Source: an uncultured Eubacteriales bacterium (lineage in GTDB: Bacteria; Bacillota; Clostridia; Lachnospirales; Lachnospiraceae). From it: DNA of 64,000 bases. Positions within the stretch are counted from its first letter, which is position 1, and the number at the start of each line of letters is the position of its first letter. Location: NCBI GenBank assembly GCA_900539455.1, contig UQCD01000006.1:1-64000 (forward strand). The letters run 5' to 3'. The notes beneath the pieces are model-generated. The model was not told the origin of the DNA. It made no database searches and saw only the letters and a program-made list of their open reading frames with translations. The translations under genes were made by a program, and so were the position numbers. This document shows positions 7,494 to 15,125 of this stretch, in pieces.

Positions 7494-7524
7494 CTAAAAG
7501 CCTATCTAAGTACAAGGCTTTTAG
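7494..7524 (+). terminator. Hairpin after the kinase gene, weak terminator
   Basis: CTAAAAGCCT (7494-7503) and AGGCTTTTAG (7515-7524) form a perfect 10-bp stem with an 11-base loop. No T-run follows (GCAAATTT), so termination may be partial. Confidence 0.5.
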
Positions 7525-7574
7525 GCAAATTTAATATACAAAAAATCTGATTTAATATAAAATTTAAGTTTTAT

Positions 7575-7584
7575 TTTAAGTTCG
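7575..7584 (+). promoter_or_regulatory. TTTAAGTTCG motif upstream of the VTC gene
   Basis: TTTAAGTTCG lies 35 bp before the VTC start codon, with a second TTAAG 12 bp further upstream (7563-7567). It nearly matches the motif at 3430-3440. It is a candidate binding site for the neighbouring two-component system, on position and repetition only. Confidence 0.35.
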
Positions 7585-7618
7585 TTTGTTAAAGTATCCC
7601 CGTAAGGAGGTAGAAGCT

Positions 7619-8320
7619 ATGAATTATAAAAATTATCAAAATGTATTTAAAAGATATGAGCTTAAATATATGCTTGATAGTTCTCAATACGAAGCAGTCA
7701 AAAAAGCAGTTGATGAACATATGAAACTAGATGAATATGGAAAAAGTACAATTTGTAATATTTACTTTGACACCCCTGATAATTTGCTGGTAAGACGCTC
7801 TATTGAAAGACCAGTTTATAAAGAAAAATTAAGATTAAGGAGCTACGGGATAGCGACAGATAATAGTACGGTGTACATAGAATTAAAAAAGAAATATGAA
7901 TCTGTAGTCTACAAAAGAAGAATTTCTGCAAGCTATAAAAAAGCAATGGAATATCTTACAGGCAAAGGCAGTCTGGAGGATAGCCAGATATTAAGAGAAA
8001 TAGATTATTTTAAAACTATTTATAAGGATATTAGACCCGCCTGGGTAATTTCCTACGATAGATACGCCTATTTCACAGATGAGGACAAAAATTTCCGAGT
8101 AACCTTTGACAACAATATTTTAGCAAGAGATTATAATTTAACTCTCACAGAAGGTGTTGAGGGAGAGCCGGTATTAGATAAGGAATATGTATTAATGGAA
8201 ATAAAAACTGCTGGTGGTATACCATTATGGATGTGTAAGGTTTTAAGTGATAATGCTATTTATAAAACCTCATTTTCAAAATATGGAACAGCGTACATAA
8301 AAAACTTTAGGAGGCAATAG
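7619..8320 (+). CDS. VTC-domain polyphosphate polymerase-type protein
   Basis: The start at 7619 is set by AAGGAGG at 7604-7610; the in-frame TTG at 7586 is ignored. The 233 residues match the VTC domain (PF09359), the catalytic tunnel domain of yeast Vtc4 that makes polyphosphate from ATP. Visible motifs are FKRYELKYML at the N-terminus, IYFDTPDN, the basic KEKLRLRSYG, YIELKKKYESVVYKRR, SYDRYAYF and the acidic LMEIKTAGG near the end. These basic and Glu residues line the nucleotide/phosphate tunnel in the family. The stop is followed after 1 bp by the DUF4956 gene, a pairing often seen in Firmicutes. Polymerase activity is inferred from family; the product could be held inside or moved by the neighbour. 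Confidence 0.9.
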   Translation: MNYKNYQNVFKRYELKYMLDSSQYEAVKKAVDEHMKLDEYGKSTICNIYFDTPDNLLVRRSIERPVYKEKLRLRSYGIATDNSTVYIELKKKYESVVYKRRISASYKKAMEYLTGKGSLEDSQILREIDYFKTIYKDIRPAWVISYDRYAYFTDEDKNFRVTFDNNILARDYNLTLTEGVEGEPVLDKEYVLMEIKTAGGIPLWMCKVLSDNAIYKTSFSKYGTAYIKNFRRQ

Positions 8321-8321
8321 A

Positions 8322-9014
8322 ATGTTAGAAGCTATATTTCAAGGAGTATTTGATAATGGATTAGAAGCGTCGGTAAATTTACCAGAATTTTTACTTTGTG
8401 TAGGAGTATCACTAATAATAGGACTTATTATTGCATTTACCTTTACCTATAAAAATAAATACACAAAAAGTTTTATGGTAACCTTGGCACTGCTGCCAGC
8501 AGTAGTCTGTGTGGTAATTATGATGGTAAACGGAAATATTGGAACAGGTATAGCTGTTGCAGGAGCATTTAGTCTTGTGCGTTTTAGGTCAATACCTGGT
8601 AATGCAAAAGAAATAAGTACAATATTTATTGCAATGGGTGCAGGTCTTATAGCAGGTGTAGGCTATCTTGGATATGCAGTTTTATTTACAATAATTGTTT
8701 GTGCAGCAATGATTATTCTTAATGTAACTAAGTTTGGACAGATGAAGGAGAATAATGAATTAGTACTTAGAATTACCATACCAGAAAGTCTTAATTACAT
8801 ACATACCTTTGATGATATTATGGAAAAATATACAGCTAAAAGCGAGCTTGTTTCTGTAAAATCAACAAATATGGGAAGTATGTTTAAGCTGCAGTACAAT
8901 ATTATTTTAGTGGATACTGATAAGGAGAAGGAATTTATTGATGCGTTGCGTACAAGAAATGGAAATTTAGAAATTGCCATTTCTAAACAGGAGGCGAATG
9001 TTAATGAACTTTAG
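8322..9014 (+). CDS. DUF4956 membrane protein
   Basis: A 230-residue protein with four or five hydrophobic segments in its first 140 residues and a soluble C-terminal domain of about 85. The segment SLVRFRSIPGNAKEIS between membrane helices is the signature of the DUF4956 family. AGGAGG precedes the ATG, and the gene starts 1 bp after the VTC stop, so translation is probably coupled. The family's function is unknown. Constant company with VTC proteins suggests it handles, moves or senses polyphosphate at the membrane, but that is inference. Its end overlaps the next gene by 11 bp, making a three-gene operon. Confidence 0.88.
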   Translation: MLEAIFQGVFDNGLEASVNLPEFLLCVGVSLIIGLIIAFTFTYKNKYTKSFMVTLALLPAVVCVVIMMVNGNIGTGIAVAGAFSLVRFRSIPGNAKEISTIFIAMGAGLIAGVGYLGYAVLFTIIVCAAMIILNVTKFGQMKENNELVLRITIPESLNYIHTFDDIMEKYTAKSELVSVKSTNMGSMFKLQYNIILVDTDKEKEFIDALRTRNGNLEIAISKQEANVNEL

Positions 9015-10476
9015 AAAAAAATACATAAAGGCAGTAAAGAAAACTGCTGTTATGACAATAGTAACAGCAATGCTTTTCACAGCCTATGGCTGCAGCAGTG
9101 GTGGTGATAGTTCTAAAAACAGCACAGAGGAAACCACAGCAGGTACCTCTGATAATTCCACAGGTAGTATTACAGTAAGCGTTGAGGATATGTTTTCTGA
9201 CAGGGATATGGAAATAGGCTATGATGAACAATCGGCTATTAATATTAAGCTTGAAAATGACAGTGTAAGCTGTGATGACAGCGGAGTGGCCATTGACGGA
9301 ACAGTTGTTACTATTAGTAAGGAGGGGGTGTATGTATTATCAGGAACTCTTTCAGAGGGACAAATAATAGTAGACACTGGTGACTCAGATAAGGTACAGC
9401 TTGTACTTAAGAATGCAGATATTACATTAAACGGTGCAGGTACCTTAAATATAGATTGCAGCTTGGCTCATGGAATTGTATGTAAGGATGACCTTAAATT
9501 AACAAGTGGAACCTACGATATAAATGCTGCATCTCACGCATTATCTGGCAAGGATAGTGTAAGAATTGCAGGAGGAACATTTAATCTTACATCAAAAACA
9601 GCCAGCATACATTCTGAAAATACAGATAATACAGAAAAAGGCTTTATTTACATAGCTGACGGTGAGCTTACAATCTCCAGCGAAAAGAACGGTATAAAGG
9701 CAGGCTCATCACTTACTATAAATGGTGGCAATATTAATATTACAAAGGAGGAGGAAGGCTTAGAGGCTATGTATATTGACATAAATGGTGGAAATATCAA
9801 TATTGTTTCTGATGATGACGGAATAAATGCGTCAGGTGGAAATAGTGACAGCAGTAAAATGCAGGGGGATAGCAGCTTTTATATAAAAATTACTGGAGGA
9901 ACAGTAAATGTAGTTGCTAGAGGTGACGGAGTTGATTCAAACGGTAATATTTATATTACAGGTGGAGCCTTATATGTAACTGGTCCGGAGTCAAATGGAA
10001 ATAGTGCATTAGACTACGAAAAAGAAGCAGTGATAACAGGTGGTACTGTCGTGGCAGCAGGGTATAGTGGAATGGCAGTAAACTTTTCAAGCTCTTCTAC
10101 ACAAGGCTCAATGCTTGTAAATATTACTAATACAGTATCAGGAGAGGTTACCTTAAAGGATGAGTCTGGCGAAACCTTAGTAAGCTATACACCACAAAAG
10201 TCATATAACTCAGTTGTAATAAGCACGCCAAGGATAGAGGTTTCAAAAACTTATACTGTATCTATGGCAGGAACGGAAACATCAGTTACAATGGATAGTT
10301 TAATTTATGGGGAAGGTATGAGTATGGGAGGCGGCGGAATGGATCGACCAGAAAACGGTAACAGACGAAATGAAATGGAAAGACCAGAGGACGGAGAAAG
10401 ACCAAGTGGAATGGAAAGACCAGGTGGCAATCCACAGGAGCTTCCAGATAATGGAGAAAGACCAAGCGAGATGTAA
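9004..10476 (+). CDS. Secreted beta-helix lipoprotein, carbohydrate-binding Cthe_2159 type
   Basis: ATG at 9004 is preferred over the in-frame ATG at 8998 because AGGAGG (8989-8994) is then 9 bases away. The protein (490 residues) has a signal peptide with lipobox AYGC, a Ser/Thr-rich spacer, and repeated short rungs such as ITINGGNIN and INGGNINIVSDDDGIN, typical of the Ca-binding parallel beta-helix family first described from Cthe_2159 (PF14262), which binds polygalacturonate-like polymers. The last 50 residues are a Gly/Met/Arg/Pro/Glu-rich tail with repeats of the MERPxxGERP type. It overlaps the DUF4956 gene. The broken gene at 3495-4296 encodes a similar class of protein. Ligand is unknown here. 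Confidence 0.85.
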   Translation: MNFRKKYIKAVKKTAVMTIVTAMLFTAYGCSSGGDSSKNSTEETTAGTSDNSTGSITVSVEDMFSDRDMEIGYDEQSAINIKLENDSVSCDDSGVAIDGTVVTISKEGVYVLSGTLSEGQIIVDTGDSDKVQLVLKNADITLNGAGTLNIDCSLAHGIVCKDDLKLTSGTYDINAASHALSGKDSVRIAGGTFNLTSKTASIHSENTDNTEKGFIYIADGELTISSEKNGIKAGSSLTINGGNINITKEEEGLEAMYIDINGGNINIVSDDDGINASGGNSDSSKMQGDSSFYIKITGGTVNVVARGDGVDSNGNIYITGGALYVTGPESNGNSALDYEKEAVITGGTVVAAGYSGMAVNFSSSSTQGSMLVNITNTVSGEVTLKDESGETLVSYTPQKSYNSVVISTPRIEVSKTYTVSMAGTETSVTMDSLIYGEGMSMGGGGMDRPENGNRRNEMERPEDGERPSGMERPGGNPQELPDNGERPSEM

Positions 10477-10492
10477 TTAATTATTGACAGAT

Positions 10493-10559
10493 AAAAAAAA
10501 GTATGATAAAAAATAACTGTACTAATACAAGTGGTACAGTATATATCATACTTTTTTTA
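10493..10559 (+). terminator. Large nested-hairpin terminator after the VTC operon
   Basis: An outer stem of AAAAAAGTATGATA (about 10495-10508) with its complement ending at 10558 encloses an inner stem CTGTAC (10517-10522) / GTACAG (10534-10539). The 3' arm ends in seven T, and the 5' arm starts with A residues, so it could terminate from either direction. Confidence 0.85.
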
Positions 10560-10677
10560 TTCAAAAAAATATATTACAAAGTTGTATGCTGTATCGTTGG
10601 TTTAGTATTACATATGTACAAAAAACAAATTAAAGCTTTTGGGTATAAAGTGAAAGTGTAAAATTGTTGGTGATTAG

Positions 10678-11487
10678 ATGAGTGAAAATGAAAAAATTAA
10701 GCCAGGCAGATTTAGAGGTATTTCAGGTAGTACATTAAAGATTATAGCAATTATTATAATGTTTATTGACCATCTTGCGGCTGTTGTAATTATTGAGCTT
10801 CCAGCATATTTCTATCAGCAAAATAGTATGGAAAAGTATCAGGCAATGATAAAGCTATATTATTTAATGAGGATTATTGGAAGAATTGCTTTTCCTATAT
10901 TTATATTTTTAATGCTTGAAGGCATAAAATATACAAAAAATAAATATAAGTATTTATTGAGAATGTTTGTATTTGCAGTAATATCCGAGATACCCTTTAC
11001 CCTTGCAATTAAGGGAAGCATTACAGGAATATCTGCAACAAATGTATTTTTTACATTAACTATTGGTCTTGCAGTATGTATTTTACTGGATAAGTTACTT
11101 CAGCAAAAAAATAGGCTATGGCTTTTTGCAGCATTGCCAATTATAGCCATTGGTGGATTTTTGGCAGAGCTTTTAAATACAGATTACAGCTATTTTGGTG
11201 TATTAGCAATAATCGCAGGCTGTCTGGTAGAAAAATTCGTCAGACATTTAGGTATAGGCATTTGGAAAATTTCAAATGAAAAGCTATGCCAGATATGTGC
11301 AATAGTTGCTATATGTGTAGTTTTGTCTATACAGTCAAAGCTGGAAACATACTGTGCATTCTCACTGATACCAATATGTTTATATAATGGAAAAAGAGGA
11401 ATAAGAATGAAATATTTCTTTTATGCCTTTTATCCGGTACATCTATTGCTGCTTGTGGCTGTAAAATATTTAATAACAGGTGTGTAG
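10678..11487 (+). CDS. TraX-family membrane protein
   Basis: A 269-residue integral membrane protein with about seven hydrophobic segments. The pattern LKIIAIIIMFIDHLAAV near residue 20, then MRIIGRIAFPIFIFLMLEG, and a C-terminal FYAFYPVHLLLLVAVKYL matches the TraX family (PF05857). E. coli TraX is needed for acetylation of F-pilin, and the family is related to membrane acyltransferases; many Firmicute copies have no conjugation genes nearby, as here. The acceptor could be a surface glycan or protein. The ribosome-binding site is weak (GGTGAT). It follows the VTC-operon terminator, so it probably has its own promoter. Confidence 0.88.
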   Translation: MSENEKIKPGRFRGISGSTLKIIAIIIMFIDHLAAVVIIELPAYFYQQNSMEKYQAMIKLYYLMRIIGRIAFPIFIFLMLEGIKYTKNKYKYLLRMFVFAVISEIPFTLAIKGSITGISATNVFFTLTIGLAVCILLDKLLQQKNRLWLFAALPIIAIGGFLAELLNTDYSYFGVLAIIAGCLVEKFVRHLGIGIWKISNEKLCQICAIVAICVVLSIQSKLETYCAFSLIPICLYNGKRGIRMKYFFYAFYPVHLLLLVAVKYLITGV

Positions 11488-11606
11488 GTAAGGATATAAT
11501 AAACAGCTAGTTAAGGCTGTAAAATGTATTATAATATGAGTTTTTACTGTGGGTGCGTTTTAAAAATAAGTTTTTTGACTAAAAGAAAGGTAAAAGGTCT
11601 GAAAAA

Positions 11607-12704
11607 ATGAAAAAAGGTTCAAAGGTTGTTTTAGTAATAATACTTGTATTACTAATCGCATCATCAGCTATAGGAATTACATTTGGTGTAATGAGTATGA
11701 AGGAAATTAAAAATCTCAAGTCACAGGTTGAAAGACAAAATAAAGACACTGATGAAGAAAATGTAGATAATGAAAATGTCCTTATTGGTGGAGGATATCA
11801 GATATTATCAACTAAAAATATATCAGACGCATATATTTCTGGAGATTCTTCTAAATTAAATGAGGAAGATAAGAAAACCTTAGAATTAGCCTCTAATGTT
11901 TTAAAAGAAATAATTACAGAGGATATGTCTGCTTACGATAAGGAAAAAGCAATTTATGAATGGATTTGTAAGAACATTAAGCACGATTCAAATGGAACTG
12001 TTGCAGTGCCGGATGCTTCAAAATCAGTAGACAGACCAATAGGTGTATTACAGTCAAAGAATGCTGTGTGTGTAGGCTATGCTACAACCTTTAGACTTCT
12101 GGTTAATATGGCAAACATTGATTGTATGATAATGCACGATACAGGCAAGAGTCATTCTTGGAATCTTGTTAGATTAGACGATAATTGCTGGTATATAGTT
12201 GACTGCTATATGGATGCAGAAAATCTCAATCCATTATATAGTAATTTTAATATGGACTCAGAACAGGCAAATGGAGGTCATGATTGGCAAAACGGACTAT
12301 TCCCAGAGGCAAATGGAACAGAGTATAACTATATGTTAAAAAATCTTAAGAAGGCAGAAGACCCTATTGCTGTATTAAAATTAATAAAGGAATATAGAAA
12401 AAATGGAACACAGCTTGCTTATGTAGAGGTGCCAAATGATGCACAAGGTATAAATGCGCAGACACTTTCATATATTGCGGAAGGTATATATTCAAGAGAA
12501 AATAAGGAAGATGATTATGTAGAGCTTAATGTTATAAATAGAGATGATAAAATAATTGTAACATACAAATATACAGTGATTGAGGATAATTCAGGCGATA
12601 ATGATGACCCGGATATTTACGATAATATTGACTATGAAAAAATTGATAACCTATTAGACGATATATTTGGAGGCACAAAGGACAATGATAATGGAGTAGG
12701 CTAA
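11607..12704 (+). CDS. Membrane-anchored transglutaminase-like protein
   Basis: A 365-residue protein with one N-terminal membrane segment (about 7-29), a short charged coiled-coil-like stretch (31-58) and an external transglutaminase-core domain. The catalytic triad is visible as C155 in AVCVGYATTFRLL, H183 in KSHSWNLVRL and D199 in WYIVDCYMDAE. Bacterial members act as peptidases or crosslinkers at the wall, so catalysis outside the membrane is likely but the substrate is unknown. The C-terminal 60 residues are acidic and Asp/Asn-rich. It precedes a DUF4358 lipoprotein on the same strand. A second, larger transglutaminase-type protein lies at the right window edge. Confidence 0.88.
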   Translation: MKKGSKVVLVIILVLLIASSAIGITFGVMSMKEIKNLKSQVERQNKDTDEENVDNENVLIGGGYQILSTKNISDAYISGDSSKLNEEDKKTLELASNVLKEIITEDMSAYDKEKAIYEWICKNIKHDSNGTVAVPDASKSVDRPIGVLQSKNAVCVGYATTFRLLVNMANIDCMIMHDTGKSHSWNLVRLDDNCWYIVDCYMDAENLNPLYSNFNMDSEQANGGHDWQNGLFPEANGTEYNYMLKNLKKAEDPIAVLKLIKEYRKNGTQLAYVEVPNDAQGINAQTLSYIAEGIYSRENKEDDYVELNVINRDDKIIVTYKYTVIEDNSGDNDDPDIYDNIDYEKIDNLLDDIFGGTKDNDNGVG

Positions 12705-12802
12705 CTAATTGGACAGCTTATATTTTTACATATTTAAGCGAAATCTATATAACTTAAAATTTTATCTATATGGAAATAACAGGATAAAAGGAGGTAAAAG
12801 AC

Positions 12803-13312
12803 TTGAAAAAAATAAAAAATATAAAAAGTATAAAAGCTGTTATTGTATGCGTAATGCTGTCAGCATTAATGCTGGTAGGCTGTGGCAGCGAAAAAGAGGA
12901 AGCTGGCAAGTATACATCTAAGGAGATATATGATAATGTAATGACTTCAATTACTGATATGGAAAATATGAAGGTTGTAGATAATACAACTGAGGAAGGA
13001 AAGGATGCCTTCTCATATGTAACAGAAGTGGATTTAGACAAAATAAAAGACTTTGTATTTGCTTATTCAGCAGACGGAAATGCAGACGAGATAATCGTAA
13101 TGCAGGTAAAAAGCAGTGATGATGTAAGTCGGGCAAAAAAAGACTTAGAAGAAAGACTAGAAACCAGAAAAAGTACATTTTCTGTGTACAATGCAGAAGA
13201 GGGTGCAAAATTCAATGGTGCAACAGTAGTTACAAATGGGAATTACTTAATGCTGATAATTGGAAATCAGGCACAGAATGGGAAGTATCAGTTTAATAAA
13301 ATGTTTGAATAG
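12803..13312 (+). CDS. DUF4358 lipoprotein
   Basis: The start is a TTG at 12803 placed eight bases after AAAGGAGG (12787-12794). The 169-residue product has a lipoprotein signal ending MLVGCGS and a compact domain with FAYSADGNADEIIVMQVKSS, typical of DUF4358, a family of clostridial secreted proteins without known function. It is anchored on the outer face of the membrane. It follows the transglutaminase gene by 98 bp without an evident terminator, so co-transcription is likely. Confidence 0.85.
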   Translation: MKKIKNIKSIKAVIVCVMLSALMLVGCGSEKEEAGKYTSKEIYDNVMTSITDMENMKVVDNTTEEGKDAFSYVTEVDLDKIKDFVFAYSADGNADEIIVMQVKSSDDVSRAKKDLEERLETRKSTFSVYNAEEGAKFNGATVVTNGNYLMLIIGNQAQNGKYQFNKMFE

Positions 13313-13477
13313 TGGGAAAATACAGCTTTGCAGCAGGACTATATAAGGAATTGCAAAAGCTAAATGCAAAAAAGGGCTGTCCCTATGAAATAAATTAGTT
13401 CAAACTTTCGGCATTTTCTAATAGTTGGAATGTAGGATATTTTAATATGATAAAATTAATATGGTAGGAGGTACAAA

Positions 13478-13942
13478 ATGAAAACTTGGAAAAAAGTATT
13501 ATTTAATGTTTTAGGTTGTGGATTATTCTTATTTGTTGGTGGAATAATTTTAGGTGTGATTATTGAAGATAATGAGTTAGCATATTCTATTTGTTTAAAA
13601 ATAGTTTTAGGGTATGTATTTATTTTATCTTTTATTTCTTTTATAAAAAAAGTAAAAGAAACTATGCAAAATATAAATAAAGAAAAAGTAAAAGCAATAT
13701 TAACAACTATAACTTGGGCTATTACTACTTTACCATATATTACTTTATGGGGGATTTTAGTAGCATTTGCATTTACAAAATACTTAAGTATTGGATTAAC
13801 TGTTGCTTTTATTTCTCTAGCAATCTATATACTTCTATTATTAATCATTTGTTCAAAAATGCAACATGAAGAATATAAAGAAAGTGATAAAAAAGAAGTA
13901 GATGATTTAGAACAATATGTAAAAAATAAAGATAAGGAGTGA
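13478..13942 (+). CDS. Small membrane protein of unknown function
   Basis: A 154-residue protein I do not recognise. It has four hydrophobic segments (about 7-30, 38-56, 75-98, 100-122) and a charged, Lys/Glu/Asp-rich C-terminal tail. GGAGG precedes the ATG. Codon use is more AT-biased than in the flanking genes. The next gene, also an unknown membrane protein, starts 5 bp after it, so the two form a pair. Upstream at about 13370-13383 lies GGGCTGTCCC, which might be the trace of an insertion, though no transposase is seen. The pair may have arrived by transfer. Confidence 0.7.
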   Translation: MKTWKKVLFNVLGCGLFLFVGGIILGVIIEDNELAYSICLKIVLGYVFILSFISFIKKVKETMQNINKEKVKAILTTITWAITTLPYITLWGILVAFAFTKYLSIGLTVAFISLAIYILLLLIICSKMQHEEYKESDKKEVDDLEQYVKNKDKE

Positions 13943-13947
13943 TATAG

Positions 13948-14481
13948 ATGTTTTCAAAAGATATTTATAAAAAACAAAATGGATTTGTATTTGTAATTTT
14001 GTCTTGGAGTATGTTTCTATTTTTACTATTTATGGTAATTTTGATGATATTTAGTAATGGACCAATTACATATCCTGGATTTTTAGAAAATTATGCTGAT
14101 TTTTTAAGTATGTTTATGGGTTGGTTATTTATGATTAGTTTTGTAGGATTTCCACTTTCACTATGTTTATACAAAGGAATGAAGAATTTATATGTTAATA
14201 GTAAATTAAATATAAATGAAGATAAAATTTACTATATCCAGCAAACAGAAGCACTTTGGACTATATTTGGTAGAAGTACAGAATATAAAATATATAATGT
14301 GTTAGATATTAAAAATTATAAAATTTCAAAAAGATGGATAAAGATTTATGGACATATTGAAGAAGAAACTATTTATAATAAAAAGAAATCTGATAAAAAA
14401 AATATAGAATATGTTAAAATTGCACGTGCTTTTGATACTGATAACGATATTATTAAATATTTACATAACATCAACAAATAA
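13948..14481 (+). CDS. Membrane protein of unknown function
   Basis: A 177-residue protein, not recognised. Two strong membrane segments (about 12-35 and 48-75) are followed by a cytoplasmic-looking domain of about 100 residues rich in Lys, Ile and Tyr, with YIQQTEALWTIFGRSTEYKI at its start, a layout resembling small PH-like or DUF membrane proteins. It has AAGGAG before the ATG and lies 5 bp after its partner. The shared AT-rich codon use and the strong terminator straight after mark the pair as a unit. No toxin, immunity or phage motif can be named. Confidence 0.7.
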   Translation: MFSKDIYKKQNGFVFVILSWSMFLFLLFMVILMIFSNGPITYPGFLENYADFLSMFMGWLFMISFVGFPLSLCLYKGMKNLYVNSKLNINEDKIYYIQQTEALWTIFGRSTEYKIYNVLDIKNYKISKRWIKIYGHIEEETIYNKKKSDKKNIEYVKIARAFDTDNDIIKYLHNINK

Positions 14482-14485
14482 CTAT

Positions 14486-14526
14486 AAAAGACAATGTAGA
14501 AAATAAAATTTTCATTGTCTTTTTTT
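14486..14526 (+). terminator. Intrinsic terminator after the unknown membrane gene pair
   Basis: AAAAGACAATG (14486-14496) pairs with CATTGTCTTTT (14513-14523) across a 16-base A/T-rich loop and continues into a T-run ending at 14526. Confidence 0.85.
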
Positions 14527-14538
14527 AATTATTATTTT

Positions 14539-14728
14539 TCAATATTTAAGGGGATTGGGGATTTCCCCATATATGGATTTGTACGGGAGTACAAATTCAG
14601 TGCTGGCTACATTCCTTTCTAATTTAAATTTCATTAATTAATTCATTTTTAGGTACTAATATTAAAATATCTTTAATAACATTTTCCTCAATATAAGGGC
14701 AACTAACAACGCCATCTCTATATAAATG
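14539..14728 (-). pseudogene. Possible short coding remnants, minus strand
   Basis: On the minus strand 14728-14624 reads HLYRDGVVSCPYIEENVIKD and onward to NELINEI then a stop, without a start codon. An ATG overlapping that stop opens a 31-residue frame ending at 14539 (reading TEFVLPYKSIYGEIPNPLKY). The text looks protein-like and the two pieces could be one gene broken by a frameshift. The protein is not recognised. The plus-strand DNA also holds a hairpin ATTTGTAC/GTACAAAT at 14577-14596. Chance open frames in AT-rich DNA remain possible. Confidence 0.3.
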
Positions 14729-14798
14729 TTAAATCCACTTTACAAACTCCCCATTTTTTTAACCATACATTAACAAAAGAAAGATTTTGTATTTAACA
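14729..14798 (+). promoter_or_regulatory. Pho-box-like direct repeats upstream of the pst operon
   Basis: TTAAAT at 14729 and TTACAA at 14740 are 11 bases apart, as are TTAACC at 14759 and TTAACA at 14770; another TTAACA lies at 14793. Direct TT-A-A-C-A hexamers every 11 bases are the known PhoP binding pattern of Firmicutes. They lie 60-130 bp before the first gene of a phosphate-uptake operon. No phoP/phoR gene is in the window. A -10-like TATTAT occurs near 14808. Confidence 0.55.
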
Positions 14799-14855
14799 TT
14801 GTTTTTTTATTATATGCTCGTAACGAGGAAAGAAGAAAAGAAAGCGAGGTAAAAT

Positions 14856-15092
14856 ATGGAAATTTACCTAAATTCAATGTCACGAATTAAAAAATTTATA
14901 GGTATTGCTTCAAAGTATGAAACAGATATTGACTTAGTGTCAGGCAGATTTATTGTTGATGCAAAATCTATATTAGGGATTTTTAGTCTTGATTTATCAA
15001 AGCCATTAACAGTTGTGGCAACTGATAAAAACGAAGAAGAAAAACTCTTTAAGGAAATTTCAAAGTTTACTACATATGCAAAAGTGGCATAG
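14856..15092 (+). CDS. HPr-like protein without the active-site histidine
   Basis: A 78-residue protein with HPr (PTS phosphocarrier) length and fold signature in its centre, FIVDAKSILGIFSLDLSKPL, which matches the Ser46 regulatory region of HPr (Ser here is S38). The usual GLHARPA loop with catalytic His15 is absent, so it cannot carry phosphate in the sugar phosphotransferase chain. It retains a possible HPr-kinase serine. A GAGGT site precedes the ATG. It is the first gene after the Pho-box-like repeats and 33 bp before pstS. A regulatory role, for example binding CcpA-like or other partners, is speculation. Confidence 0.8.
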   Translation: MEIYLNSMSRIKKFIGIASKYETDIDLVSGRFIVDAKSILGIFSLDLSKPLTVVATDKNEEEKLFKEISKFTTYAKVA

Positions 15093-15125
15093 AACACTGA
15101 AATATATCATCGAAGGAGATTAAAA

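Noticed and set aside
13370..13383. Insertion-sequence terminal repeat (GGGCTGTCCC)
   Set aside because: Only one copy, no transposase gene and no matching opposite end; kept only as a hint in the text.
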